From Tangfeifania diversioriginum (lineage in GTDB: Bacteria > Bacteroidota > Bacteroidia > Bacteroidales > Prolixibacteraceae): a stretch of 64,000 nucleotides of DNA. The notes under the pieces are model-generated. The model was not told the origin of the DNA. It saw only the letters and a program-made list of their open reading frames with translations, and ran no database searches. Positions 9,890-19,755 of the stretch are shown piece after piece. Made by a program: the position numbers and the translations under genes. The first letter of the stretch is position 1. Each line of letters opens with the position of its first letter. The stretch covers positions 95,691 to 159,690 of the forward strand of contig NZ_FQZE01000008.1 of NCBI RefSeq assembly GCF_900141875.1, read 5' to 3'.

Positions 9890-10318
9890 GGTTTCTATAT
9901 TATATTAATTAAAACAAATGTAATAGATTAATACTAATAATTATAGTCTGTTCATAACTGTTAATTACTATTTCTAATAACTTTTAAATATACATTACAC
10001 ATAATACTTAACAAATTATAAACACACTTTTTAGTAATAATTTGTTGTTTCATAAATAATTAATTATTTTTTTCACAACCTGTTAATACAAATCATACAA
10101 TTTCAAAATAAGTTATGAGTGGTTTATTATTTGTGAAGAAATTGGCCGAAAAAATTAAAAAATATTGAACTGAATTTGCAGAATATTTTTACCGGGTAAA
10201 AAAGTTTACGAATGCAAATTTTATTATAAAAGATTAATTTTGTTTTTTCACCATGTGTTAAAACAATTGTTAATAGTGGCTGTTTTTTAAAATACTGGTG
10301 GTAAATAAATTAGAATAA
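9890..10318. other. AT-rich spacer without a gene
   Basis: A 429-base divergent spacer between the receiver gene (minus) and the DUF4175 gene (plus). It must hold promoters for both sides. A TAATTTTG at 10235-10242 fits the Bacteroidota -7 consensus, but no good TTTG lies 19 bases upstream, so I do not call it. I see no RNA gene, repeat or open frame. Confidence 0.5.
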
Positions 10319-13300
10319 ATGACTGAAAATTTCAACATACTTGTTAATAAACTAAACTCCTTTCGGGTTAAATACTATTCGTATAAACTTATGAAGGGGG
10401 TTTTGCTTACTTTATTTCTGCTATTGGTTTTATACACAGCCTTTTCACTTGTTGAATATTTTGTTTATCTGCCTGCTGGAATACGAAAAATACTTTTTTA
10501 CGGTTTTGTGATTTTTGGCGGTTTGCTCACATTGCAGTTTATAATAGTACCGGTTTTAAAGTTACTGCATGTTTTTAAGCCCATGGACATTAGAAAAAGT
10601 TCAGAGCTGGTTCAGAAACATTTTGGTGATATTAAAGATAGATTACTGAATATTATTGAGTTGTCAAGTATTTCAGATTCAAATTATTCCAACGAAATTG
10701 TGCTGGCCAGTATCGATCAGAAAATAGATGAGCTCCGTATTTTCAATTTTAACGACGCAGTTCAGTTTAAAAATCTGCGGCTGGTTCTATACTATTTTTT
10801 GTTTAGCCTGGTGGTCACTTTAACCATTTTTGTAGTTGACAGATCAATTTTTACCACCGCTACCAACCGGCTTGTGCATTTTAATACCGAATTTGTAAAA
10901 CCTGCGCCTTTTTCGTTCAACCTGTTAACTACCGATTTAAAAGTGCAAAAAGGCAATGCGCATAAAATTAAGGTTGAATGCAGTGGAAATGAACTACCAC
11001 AAGTAGTTTACATTAATATTGAAGGAAATAATTACCTGATGAAAAACACTTCAACAGGAGTGTTTGAATATGAAATTGCTTCGGTTATTAATCCGGTTCA
11101 GTTTTATTTTACTGATTTGAAATACCAATCGGATGTGCACCAGTTACAGTTGTTGCCAAAACCGGGAATTACAAATTTTAATGTTTCAGTTTTTCCACCA
11201 AAATATACCGGCCTGCCAAACCGGGAGCACCAAAACACAGGCGATTTACAAGTGCCCAACGGAACAAAAGTAGAATGGAACTTTCAGGGAATTGACATCG
11301 ATACAGTTTATTTATCGCTCAACGATTCAACAACCATTGGTGCCCAAAAAACGGATAATGGTTTCACGGTTGAAAAGCAGTTTTTCAATTCATCAAACTA
11401 CAATGTGTATATAAAAAATGATGTGACAGAACCCGAGCTTGCACTTTCTTATGGAATTGACGTGGTTCCGGACCTTTTCCCGGAGATTCAAATTGTACGC
11501 ATTCAGGATTCGCTGCAAATGACCCGTTTCTTTTTTAAAGGTGTTATTGGCGATGATTATGGGTTTTCTGATCTGAAATTTCATTACAATATTAATAATA
11601 CTGATTCGGCAGTTTCAATACCAATAGTTAAAAAATTAACCGATCAGGATTTTTATTTCAGTTATAATTTTGCCAACCTCGCAGATGAATCGGGCACGGT
11701 ATCGTACTATTTTTCGGTTACCGACAATGATGTTATAAATAATTATAAAACAACGACTTCAGATAATTTTGTTTTTAAAATTCCGGAGAAGGAAGAATTA
11801 TTAGCCAGCGAAAAAGAGCAGTTTGAAGACATTGAAAATAAGCTGCAGCAAAGCCAGGAACTGGCTAAAGAAATTCAGAACGATTTACAAAACCTGCGCG
11901 TTAAAAATATGGACTCCAATATTTCGGAATGGGAAAAATCGCAGATGGTTAACGAAATGATGTCGAAACAAAATAAGCTGGAACAGTTGTACGATCAGAT
12001 TAAAAAAGATAATGAGGAGCTGAATAATTACCTCAATTCATTTAATAAACAAAACGATGATATTCGCGAAAAACAGCAGCAGATTGAAGAATTGCTGGAA
12101 GATGTTTTTACGGATGAACTGAAAGAATTACTTGAAGAATTCAATAAACTGGCCGAGGAGTTCGACAGTAAAAAACTCAACCAGCTGTCGGACCAAATGG
12201 ATTTGAGCTACGAAGATTTGCAAAAACAACTTGACCGCAACCTTGAGATGTTGCGCAAAATGAAAGTGGAACAAAAACTTCAGAGTGTAATTGATGATAC
12301 TAACGAGATGGCAGGTGAGGAGGAAAATCTTGCTGAAGAGGTTTCTGAAAATAGCAATTTTGAAGAGGTTAGTGAAAAAGTGAGCGAACATGAAGAGGAT
12401 TTGAACAACCTCGAGCAGGAAATAAATGATGCCCTGCAAATGAACGAGGAACTCGAAAAACCAATGAATTTTGATGATTTTCAGGAAGAACTGGATGATA
12501 TAAAAAACAGCATGCAGGAAAGCCAGGATCAGCTTCAGAAAAAGAACAAGAAAAAATCCGGTTCGAGTATTAAAAACACTTCTGAAAAATTAAAAAATGC
12601 GGCTTTTGCAATGCAGCAAATGCTCAATTCAAACACCATGCAGCAAAACATGGAGAACATTGAAAACCTGCGGCAAATTTTAAGCAATTTGATGTACCTT
12701 TCTTTTACACAAGAAGAAGTTTTGGATGGACTAACAAGCATAACCCCCAATGATCCGGTACTGAATGAATTGAACCAGCAACAACGAAAAATAAAAAATC
12801 AAAGTCAGATTGTGAAAGATTCGTTGTATGCGCTGGCCAAACGAACTCCTGCCCTCGGCAGCATGGTTAATAACGAGTTGCTTTCAATGGAAATGAACCT
12901 GGATAAAGCACGGGAACAATTAGATGAAGCGCAATTTCCAAATGCACGTGCAAGCCAGCAATATGTAATTACAGCTACCAACAATCTGGCGCTCATGTTA
13001 AACGAGGCATTGCAAAATCTGGAAGAGCAAATGGCCAATGCACAACCGGGCGATCAGCAATGTGAAAATCCCGGGCAGGGCAAACCCGGAATGAATCTGC
13101 TTAAACAACAATCGGAAAATATTAAACAACAGCTGCAGCAAATGATTGATCAGATGAAAAACGGCCAGGGAAAGCCAATGAACCAGCAAATGGGCCAGTC
13201 GCTGATGCAACACGAAATGATGCAGCAAATGTTGCGGGAAATTATGAATAACGGAGAAGTAGGCAGCGGTGCACGAAAGGCGCTACAGCAAATTGACGAT

Positions 13301-13597
13301 ATTCTTGAACAAAACCGCAAACAATTGATGAACAAGAATGTGAATGCGGATATGATTGCCCGCCAAAACCAGATTACAACACGTTTACTGGAGGCTGAAA
13401 AAGCAGAACTCGAACGTGAATTTGAGGACAAACGCGAAAGCCGGACAGCCGAAGATTTTTACAGTAACCCTGCTGAATTTTTCGAGTATAAGGAAGATGA
13501 AAACTTTTCAATTGAGTATCTAAACAGGAATTCCCACAAACTGAATAATTTTTACAATAATAAGTACAAACAATATTTAAATAACATTGATAATTAA
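10319..13597 (+). CDS. DUF4175-family large membrane-anchored coiled-coil protein
   Basis: 1092 residues. Two hydrophobic segments lie near residues 24-45 and 58-83 and a third near 150-170; a beta-rich, probably periplasmic region runs to about residue 480. Beyond that is a long, highly charged coiled-coil part (Glu/Lys/Gln/Asn-rich), which turns Gln/Met/Asn-rich after residue 850. The architecture matches the Bacteroidota DUF4175 proteins, whose function is unknown. It is followed by an RsbW-like ATPase gene that starts inside its last codons, so both are probably made from one mRNA. A cell-envelope scaffolding or mechanical role is plausible but only inferred. Confidence 0.8.
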   Translation: MTENFNILVNKLNSFRVKYYSYKLMKGVLLTLFLLLVLYTAFSLVEYFVYLPAGIRKILFYGFVIFGGLLTLQFIIVPVLKLLHVFKPMDIRKSSELVQKHFGDIKDRLLNIIELSSISDSNYSNEIVLASIDQKIDELRIFNFNDAVQFKNLRLVLYYFLFSLVVTLTIFVVDRSIFTTATNRLVHFNTEFVKPAPFSFNLLTTDLKVQKGNAHKIKVECSGNELPQVVYINIEGNNYLMKNTSTGVFEYEIASVINPVQFYFTDLKYQSDVHQLQLLPKPGITNFNVSVFPPKYTGLPNREHQNTGDLQVPNGTKVEWNFQGIDIDTVYLSLNDSTTIGAQKTDNGFTVEKQFFNSSNYNVYIKNDVTEPELALSYGIDVVPDLFPEIQIVRIQDSLQMTRFFFKGVIGDDYGFSDLKFHYNINNTDSAVSIPIVKKLTDQDFYFSYNFANLADESGTVSYYFSVTDNDVINNYKTTTSDNFVFKIPEKEELLASEKEQFEDIENKLQQSQELAKEIQNDLQNLRVKNMDSNISEWEKSQMVNEMMSKQNKLEQLYDQIKKDNEELNNYLNSFNKQNDDIREKQQQIEELLEDVFTDELKELLEEFNKLAEEFDSKKLNQLSDQMDLSYEDLQKQLDRNLEMLRKMKVEQKLQSVIDDTNEMAGEEENLAEEVSENSNFEEVSEKVSEHEEDLNNLEQEINDALQMNEELEKPMNFDDFQEELDDIKNSMQESQDQLQKKNKKKSGSSIKNTSEKLKNAAFAMQQMLNSNTMQQNMENIENLRQILSNLMYLSFTQEEVLDGLTSITPNDPVLNELNQQQRKIKNQSQIVKDSLYALAKRTPALGSMVNNELLSMEMNLDKAREQLDEAQFPNARASQQYVITATNNLALMLNEALQNLEEQMANAQPGDQQCENPGQGKPGMNLLKQQSENIKQQLQQMIDQMKNGQGKPMNQQMGQSLMQHEMMQQMLREIMNNGEVGSGARKALQQIDDILEQNRKQLMNKNVNADMIARQNQITTRLLEAEKAELEREFEDKRESRTAEDFYSNPAEFFEYKEDENFSIEYLNRNSHKLNNFYNNKYKQYLNNIDN

Positions 13598-14006
13598 ATT
13601 GACTGAAGCTCCTGAAATACTGGTTATTAAATCTGATTTAAGTGAATTAAAAAAGACTGAGGATTTTTTACTTTCATTTTTCAGAAAAAATAATTTATCG
13701 GATGAACATTTTAACCGTGTGTTTTTGTGTTTGTCAGAGGCTGTAGTTAATTCCATTCAGCACGGTAACGGAAACGACAGCAATAAACAGGTTTCCATTC
13801 AGGCTGATTGCAAAAAAGAGTTTATTACTATTAAGATCAGTGATGAAGGTGATGGATTTGATTACAATAATATTGAAAATCCGACATTAAAACAGAATAT
13901 TAAGAAGGAGTCCGGAAGAGGAATTCACATCATTAAATCGTTGAGCAACGAACTTGAGTTTAAAAATAGAGGAAATTGTGTTCAGTTTAAAATTGCATGT
14001 AAGTGA
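13587..14006 (+). CDS. RsbW-like ATP-binding protein (anti-sigma factor/kinase type)
   Basis: About 139 residues with a single GHKL ATPase domain of the RsbW/SpoIIAB type. The N box is SEAVVNSIQHGN near residue 50, the G1 box is ISDEGDGFD near 82, and the G2 box is SGRGIHIIKSL near 108. Such proteins bind or phosphorylate anti-sigma-antagonist partners. The frame has no ATG near its beginning: TTG at 13587 or TTG at 13599 are the candidate starts, the first overlapping the preceding gene by 11 bases. It overlaps ybeY by 4 bases. No STAS-domain partner is in the window. Confidence 0.85.
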   Translation: MIIKLTEAPEILVIKSDLSELKKTEDFLLSFFRKNNLSDEHFNRVFLCLSEAVVNSIQHGNGNDSNKQVSIQADCKKEFITIKISDEGDGFDYNNIENPTLKQNIKKESGRGIHIIKSLSNELEFKNRGNCVQFKIACK

Positions 14007-14440
14007 GTGATATAGCGTTTTTTTTTGAAGATATTACATCTTTTGAAACCAATCAGGATTTCATTAAAAATCAGTTACAACAGTTAATTATCGAAGAAGA
14101 AAAAGAGCCGGGAGATATTTCGGTAATTTTTTGTTCTGATGAATATTTGTTGGAAATGAACAAAAAACATCTTCAACATGATTATTATACAGATATAATT
14201 ACCTTTAACTATGTTGACGATTTATTAATATCGGGCGATTTATTTATTAGTGCTGACAGAATTAAAGATAATGCCGTTAAATTTGGCGTCGCCTTTTTAG
14301 AGGAGTTGTACCGGGTGATTTTTCATGGTGTTTTACATTTGATTGGATATAATGATAAAACCGAAGCAGAACAAAAGGTGATGCGCCAAAAGGAAAATTA
14401 TTACCTGGCGAAGGTAGATTTTAGGAGATTGGAAGAATGA
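14003..14440 (+). CDS. ybeY: rRNA maturation RNase YbeY
   Basis: 145 residues. YbeY is a metal-dependent endoribonuclease for 16S rRNA 3'-end maturation and ribosome quality control. The family signature is seen as FHGVLHLIGYND near residue 109. The usual third metal-binding His of HGxLHLxGYDH is not at its standard place here (Asn-Asp-Lys follow the Tyr), a variation I believe is common in Bacteroidota. The start is GTG at 14003, overlapping the upstream stop by 4 bases (GTGA). The stop overlaps mnmG in the same way (ATGA), so translation is likely coupled along this run. Confidence 0.93.
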   Translation: MSDIAFFFEDITSFETNQDFIKNQLQQLIIEEEKEPGDISVIFCSDEYLLEMNKKHLQHDYYTDIITFNYVDDLLISGDLFISADRIKDNAVKFGVAFLEELYRVIFHGVLHLIGYNDKTEAEQKVMRQKENYYLAKVDFRRLEE

Positions 14441-16317
14441 ATTTAAAATATGATGTTATAGTTGTTGGGGGTGGTCATTCCGGTTGCGAAGCAGCAGCGG
14501 CAGCCGCCAATCTGGGATCGAAAACATTACTGATTACCATGGACATGACAAAGTACGCTCAGATGTCCTGTAATCCGGCAATGGGTGGCATTGCCAAAGG
14601 TCAGATTGTTCGCGAAATTGATGCGCTGGGTGGGTACTCCGGTATTGTTGCAGATAAAAGTACCATTCAGTTTCGCATGTTAAATTTATCCAAGGGACCG
14701 GCAATGTGGAGCCCGCGTTCACAAAACGACCGTTTCAGGTTTACTGAATTTTGGAGAGACACCCTCGAAAATATTCCAAACCTCGATTTGTGGCAGGATG
14801 CGGTTACCTCATTGCTGTTAAAAGATAATAAAGTAACGGGAGTGCGTACTAAAATTGGCGTTGAATTTCAATCCAATACAGTAATTCTTACCAATGGTAC
14901 ATTTCTGAATGGGCTGATTCATGTGGGGTCATCGCAAATGAAAGGGGGGCGAATTGGTGAAGCCGCTTCGTATGATATTTCTGAACAATTACTGGGAGTT
15001 GGCTTTAAAACCGGCAGGTTAAAAACCGGAACCCCGGTCCGAATCGATGGACGTACAATTGATTTTTCAGAATTAATTGAACAGAAAGGTGATGAGGACA
15101 ACTTTAAATTTTCTTATTTGCCGGGTACGCAGTCGAAATTAAAGCAACGTTCCTGCTGGATTACCTACACCAACCCGGTTGTACATAAAGAGCTTGAAAC
15201 CGGATTCGAGGTTTCACCTATGTTTGATGGAACGATTCAAAGCACCGGGCCCCGATATTGTCCAAGTATTGAATCGAAATTGGTAACTTTTGCTGAAAAA
15301 GAGAAACACCAGTTGTTTTTGGAGCCCGAGGGTGAAAATACAGTGGAATATTATCTGAATGGTTTCTCCTCTTCCCTGCCCTGGGATGTGCAGTATAAAG
15401 CCATGCAAAAAGTTCCCGGGCTGGAAAATGCCAAAATTTTCCGACCGGGTTATGCCATTGAGTACGATTATTTTGAACCTACTCAACTTCATCACACGCT
15501 CGAAACAAAACTTATCAGCAATTTATATTTTGCCGGACAAATTAATGGTACAACCGGTTATGAAGAAGCTGGTGCCCAGGGAATTGTTGCGGGAATAAAT
15601 GCACACTTGAGGTGTCATGATTCCGGCAATGATTTTATTCTGAAACGCGATGAAGCATACATTGGGGTTTTAATTGACGATCTGGTTACAAAAGGTGTTG
15701 ATGAACCTTATCGTATGTTTACCAGCCGGGCCGAATTTAGAATTTTGCTCCGTCAGGACAATGCCGATATTCGTTTAACCGAAAAATCCTATAAATTGGG
15801 TCTTGCTTCTCCAGAACGCTTGAAATTATTGAAGCAAAAAACCGAACTAATTGCACAAATTATTGACTTTACTAAAAATTTTAGTGTTAAGCCAATGTTT
15901 GTTAATCAGTTACTTACAGAAAAAGGAACATCAGAATTAAAACAAGGCGTTAAACTTCACGATATAATTTTACGCCCTCAGATTTCCATATTTGATTTGG
16001 CAAATACCCTCTCCCCGTTCCAGGAGTTTCTGGAAAGGGTTCCGGTGGAGCGAAAACAGGAAATTATTGAGGGAGCTGAGATTTCAATAAAATATGAAGG
16101 GTACATTAACCGCGAAAAATTACTGGCCGAAAAGTTAGACAAATTCGAAAATATTTATATTGAGAATAAGTTTAATTATGGTGAATTAAATTCTTTATCA
16201 ACCGAGGCACGCCAAAAATTAGAAAAAAATAATCCGAAAACCATTGGTCAAGCCAAACGAATTTCAGGTGTTTCTCCTTCCGATATAAATGTTTTATTAA
16301 TTTTGCTGGGCAGATAA
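14437..16317 (+). CDS. mnmG: tRNA uridine-34 5-carboxymethylaminomethyl modification enzyme MnmG
   Basis: 626 residues, the usual size. With MnmE it installs the carboxymethylaminomethyl group at the wobble uridine of several tRNAs. The FAD dinucleotide-binding motif VVGGGHSGCEAAAAAA lies at residues 8-23. Family blocks MSCNPAMGGIAKGQIVREID, LKTGTPVRIDGRTID, the Cys-containing RYCPSIE region, and the GQINGTTGYEEAGAQG second FAD block are all present. It overlaps ybeY by 4 bases. mnmG (gidA) is often near the replication origin, which is relevant to the parS-like site just after it. Confidence 0.97.
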   Translation: MNLKYDVIVVGGGHSGCEAAAAAANLGSKTLLITMDMTKYAQMSCNPAMGGIAKGQIVREIDALGGYSGIVADKSTIQFRMLNLSKGPAMWSPRSQNDRFRFTEFWRDTLENIPNLDLWQDAVTSLLLKDNKVTGVRTKIGVEFQSNTVILTNGTFLNGLIHVGSSQMKGGRIGEAASYDISEQLLGVGFKTGRLKTGTPVRIDGRTIDFSELIEQKGDEDNFKFSYLPGTQSKLKQRSCWITYTNPVVHKELETGFEVSPMFDGTIQSTGPRYCPSIESKLVTFAEKEKHQLFLEPEGENTVEYYLNGFSSSLPWDVQYKAMQKVPGLENAKIFRPGYAIEYDYFEPTQLHHTLETKLISNLYFAGQINGTTGYEEAGAQGIVAGINAHLRCHDSGNDFILKRDEAYIGVLIDDLVTKGVDEPYRMFTSRAEFRILLRQDNADIRLTEKSYKLGLASPERLKLLKQKTELIAQIIDFTKNFSVKPMFVNQLLTEKGTSELKQGVKLHDIILRPQISIFDLANTLSPFQEFLERVPVERKQEIIEGAEISIKYEGYINREKLLAEKLDKFENIYIENKFNYGELNSLSTEARQKLEKNNPKTIGQAKRISGVSPSDINVLLILLGR

Positions 16318-16322
16318 ATTAA

Positions 16323-16338
16323 TGTTTCACGTGGAACA
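16323..16338. promoter_or_regulatory. parS-like ParB-binding site
   Basis: TGTTTCACGTGGAACA fits the general parS consensus TGTTnCACGTGnAACA at every fixed position, and is nearly a perfect palindrome. It lies 6 bases after the mnmG stop and just before apt. If real, it is a chromosome-segregation centromere site bound by ParB. Read as protein in the apt frame it gives Met-Phe-His-Val-Glu, which explains a false upstream start for apt. Confidence 0.7.
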
Positions 16339-16354
16339 AAAAACCAAATCAATT

Positions 16355-16873
16355 ATGGATTTAAAAAGTAAAATCAGGGAGATTCCTGATTTTCCAACTA
16401 AAGGAATAAGTTTTAAAGATATTACTACGCTTTTAAAAGACAAGCAGGCTTTTCGGTTTGTTACTGATGAGATAGTAACAGAATTTAAGGATAAACACAT
16501 ATCAAAGGTTTTGGGAATTGAATCACGTGGATTTATTTTTGGCGGTGCATTAGCCCTCGAATTAGATGCAGGTTTTGTTCCAGTTAGAAAGAAAGGGAAA
16601 TTACCCGCTGAAGTAATATCTGAAATCTACGAACTGGAGTATGGAACTGATACTATTGAAATGCATAGCGACGCCATTTCCAAAGAAGATGTAGTTCTTA
16701 TTCACGACGATTTGCTGGCCACCGGTGGCACAGCCAATGCAGTATATAATATATTGAAAAGAATTGGTGTGAAGAATATTTATTTCAGTTTTGTTTGTGA
16801 TCTTGAATTTATTCTAACACCACAAAAAGAAGTAATCCAAAAATTCAATCCGCATATTTTGGTAAAATATTAG
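16355..16873 (+). CDS. apt: Adenine phosphoribosyltransferase
   Basis: About 172 residues. It salvages adenine with PRPP to give AMP. The N-terminal block REIPDFPTKGISFKDIT is typical, and the PRPP-binding loop VVLIHDDLLATGGTA lies near residue 120. The open frame extends back to ATG 16322, but those extra 11 codons are the parS-like palindrome, so ATG 16355 (MDLKSKI) is the better start. It follows mnmG and precedes uvrC by 6 bases; all are on the same strand. Confidence 0.95.
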   Translation: MDLKSKIREIPDFPTKGISFKDITTLLKDKQAFRFVTDEIVTEFKDKHISKVLGIESRGFIFGGALALELDAGFVPVRKKGKLPAEVISEIYELEYGTDTIEMHSDAISKEDVVLIHDDLLATGGTANAVYNILKRIGVKNIYFSFVCDLEFILTPQKEVIQKFNPHILVKY

Positions 16874-16879
16874 GCTTTT

Positions 16880-18706
16880 GTGAAATACCAGTCAAAAAAT
16901 GGAGATATTGATTATTTAAAGAACCTGATTTCCGTGCTGCCCGGAAAACCGGGGATCTACCAGTTTTTTGACAATACTGGTAAAATTATTTATATCGGTA
17001 AGGCCAAAAACCTCAAAAAGCGTGTTTCCAGCTATTTTTCAAAACAGCACGATAACCGAAAAACAGCACTGTTGGTACGTAATATAGCAGATATTAAACA
17101 CCTGGTTGTGGAAACCGAACAGGATGCCCTGCTGCTTGAGAATAACCTTATAAAAAAGTATCAACCGCGCTATAATATTCGACTAAAGGACGACAAAAGT
17201 TATCCATGGATTTGTATTAAAAATGAGCCATTTCCAAGGGTGTTTAAAACCCGAAATTTGATTAAAGACGGCTCAAAATATTTTGGTCCCTACACCTCTA
17301 TCTATACGGTACGCACGCTTCTGGAACTGTTTAAATCAGAGTATAAATTGCGTACCTGCAACTATCAGCTAACTAACGAAAATATCCAATCCGGCAAATA
17401 TAAAGTTTGCCTTGAATATCACATCGGTAATTGCAAAGGGCCCTGCGAAGGGCTTGTTTCGGCTGAAAAGTATAACGAGGGAATTGAGGATATTACCAAT
17501 ATTTTAAAAGGAAATATTTCCGGGGTTATTAAGCATTTGGAGCAACGTATGGATGAAATGGCTTCTGAAATGAATTTTGAGGAAGCACATGAGATTAAAG
17601 AAAAATATGAATCCCTTAAACGTTATCAAAGTAAATCAACTGTTGTTTCTCCAACTATTTCTGATGTTGATGTTTTTACTATCGATCAGGATGACAAGTT
17701 TGCGTATATTAACTATTTGAAGGTTATAAAGGGGGCTATTATTCAAACATTTACACTGGAAATTAAAAAGAGCCTTGATGAATCGTCCGAAGAGCTATTG
17801 CTTGCCGGAATTGTAGATATTCGGCAGAAAATATTCAGTAATGCCAATGAAATTTTAGTACCATTTTTACCTGATCAACAATTGAAAGATGTTGTGTTCA
17901 AAGTTCCCCAGCGTGGTGATAAAAAGAAATTACTGGATTTGTCCTACCGGAATGCCAGGTATTTCAGGCTTGAAAAAGATAAACAACTGGTACAAAAGAA
18001 CCCAAAAATCAGGGAAGAGCGTATTTTAAATACAATAAAAACTGACCTTCATTTGGCTGAACTTCCACGGAGAATTGAATGCTTTGATAACAGTAACTTG
18101 CAGGGTTCCAATCCCGTGGCCGCATGTGTGGTTTTTAAGAATGCCAAACCACGTAAAAAGGAATACCGTCATTACAACATTAAAACAGTAACAGGTCCAA
18201 ATGATTATGCTTCAATGGAGGAGGTTGTTTATCGTCGCTATAAACGTCTGTTAAATGAAAATCAACCACTTCCTCAACTTGTTGTTATAGATGGCGGAAA
18301 AGGTCAGTTGTCGTCTGCTGTAAAAGCATTGGAAAAGCTTAATTTAAAAGGAGTTATTTCAATTATAGGTATCGCAAAACGGTTAGAGGAAATTTATTTT
18401 CCCGGCGATTCTGTTCCGTTGTATATCAATAAAAATTCAGAAACATTAAAAATAATTCAACAGCTTCGTGACGAAGCGCACAGATTTGGTATTACTTTTC
18501 ACCGGCAAAAGCGGTCCAAAAGTATGACTGATTCTGAATTGTTGCATATTCCCGGAATTGGAGAAAAGACAGCACAGAAATTATTGCGCGATTTTAAATC
18601 GGTAAAGAATATTAAAGACGCTCCACAAGAATCTCTTATTAAGTCAGTTGGAAATCAAAAAGCAACTATTTTATTTCAATATTTTCATCCTGAGAAACAG
18701 AAATGA
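16880..18706 (+). CDS. uvrC: Excinuclease ABC subunit UvrC
   Basis: 608 residues, full length. UvrC makes both incisions in nucleotide excision repair. The N-terminal GIY-YIG nuclease is visible (GIYQFFDNTGKIIYIGKAKNL near residues 24-43, given here only as its key Gly-Ile-Tyr and Tyr-Ile-Gly), followed by the UVR motif (QRMDEMASEMNFEEAHEIK near 220), the RNase H-like domain (RIECFDNSNLQGSNPVAACV near 392) and a C-terminal helix-hairpin-helix (LLHIPGIGEKTAQKLL). The start is GTG 16880, 6 bases after apt. Its stop overlaps mnmA by 4 bases. Confidence 0.97.
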   Translation: MKYQSKNGDIDYLKNLISVLPGKPGIYQFFDNTGKIIYIGKAKNLKKRVSSYFSKQHDNRKTALLVRNIADIKHLVVETEQDALLLENNLIKKYQPRYNIRLKDDKSYPWICIKNEPFPRVFKTRNLIKDGSKYFGPYTSIYTVRTLLELFKSEYKLRTCNYQLTNENIQSGKYKVCLEYHIGNCKGPCEGLVSAEKYNEGIEDITNILKGNISGVIKHLEQRMDEMASEMNFEEAHEIKEKYESLKRYQSKSTVVSPTISDVDVFTIDQDDKFAYINYLKVIKGAIIQTFTLEIKKSLDESSEELLLAGIVDIRQKIFSNANEILVPFLPDQQLKDVVFKVPQRGDKKKLLDLSYRNARYFRLEKDKQLVQKNPKIREERILNTIKTDLHLAELPRRIECFDNSNLQGSNPVAACVVFKNAKPRKKEYRHYNIKTVTGPNDYASMEEVVYRRYKRLLNENQPLPQLVVIDGGKGQLSSAVKALEKLNLKGVISIIGIAKRLEEIYFPGDSVPLYINKNSETLKIIQQLRDEAHRFGITFHRQKRSKSMTDSELLHIPGIGEKTAQKLLRDFKSVKNIKDAPQESLIKSVGNQKATILFQYFHPEKQK

Positions 18707-19755
18707 ACAAAAAAGTTTTACTTGGAATGAGCGGGGGAATCGACAGTTCTGTTGCTGCAATGATTCTCCAGGAGAAAGGATTTGTTGTCATTGGAATAAC
18801 ATTTCTGTTTTCAGGGAACAGCGCTATTGAACATCATCCCACATCCATAAAAGCGAAACGTTTAGCTCAAAAATTAGGAATTGACCATCATACAATTGAT
18901 TTAAGAAATGAGTTTAAGGAGTTGATTATCAGTTATTTTATTGATAGTTATAAGCACGGAAACACTCCTTTTCCCTGTGCAGTCTGCAATCCGCAAGTCA
19001 AGTTTCATAATTTGAAAAAGTATGCTGATGAATTCTCCTGTGATTATATTTCTACCGGACATTATGTAAATATTGTGGAAAATATGGGTGGAAAATATAT
19101 TTCAGTCGGTAAGGATAATGAAAAGGATCAATCATTTTTTCTGTGGGGCCTGTCAGAAAATATAATTCAGCGCCTGGTTTTTCCTTTAGGAAATATGTTA
19201 AAGGATGATGTTCGTATATTCGCTGAAAATAAAGGATTTAACTCTCTTTCGGGACAAAGTGAGAGTATGGGCATCTGTTTTATTGAAGGGAATGATTATC
19301 GCAAATACCTCACTGAATTGGGGGTAAAATCTGAACCTGGTAATTTCATTAACAAAAATGGAGAAGTAGTAGGAAAACACAAAGGCATTTTTCATTACAC
19401 CATAGGACAGCGCAGAGGACTGGGAATTCATCTGAATAAACCAGTTTTTGTTCGGGAACTTAGACCCAAAACCAATGAAGTGGTGTTAGCTGATTTTGAT
19501 GAATTGTATCGTTCTGAATTGTACCTGCAAAACACTCATTTTGTTAATGTTGAAGCATTAAATATTGGTAAACTTTATACGGTAAAAATCAGGTATCGAT
19601 TACAGGAAACACCTTGCCGGATTCGTATTTTACCACAGCAAAAAGCTGTGGTTGAATTGAAGGAGCCAGTTGCTATGGTAGCCAATGGGCAAACAGCAGT
19701 AATTTACGACGATGAACGAGTGATTGGCGGAGGATTTATTTATGGTTCAGCTTGA
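18703..19755 (+). CDS. mnmA: tRNA-specific 2-thiouridylase MnmA
   Basis: 350 residues. It adenylates and thiolates U34 of tRNAs for Lys, Glu and Gln. The PP-loop ATP site GMSGGIDSSVAA is at residues 8-19. The catalytic cysteines are in PFPCAVCNP (near 88-94) and GICFIEG (near 190), and the C-terminal beta-barrel domain contains GQRRGLGIH. It works on the same wobble base as MnmG, encoded upstream in the same run. The ATGA overlap with uvrC indicates coupled translation. Confidence 0.94.
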   Translation: MNKKVLLGMSGGIDSSVAAMILQEKGFVVIGITFLFSGNSAIEHHPTSIKAKRLAQKLGIDHHTIDLRNEFKELIISYFIDSYKHGNTPFPCAVCNPQVKFHNLKKYADEFSCDYISTGHYVNIVENMGGKYISVGKDNEKDQSFFLWGLSENIIQRLVFPLGNMLKDDVRIFAENKGFNSLSGQSESMGICFIEGNDYRKYLTELGVKSEPGNFINKNGEVVGKHKGIFHYTIGQRRGLGIHLNKPVFVRELRPKTNEVVLADFDELYRSELYLQNTHFVNVEALNIGKLYTVKIRYRLQETPCRIRILPQQKAVVELKEPVAMVANGQTAVIYDDERVIGGGFIYGSA

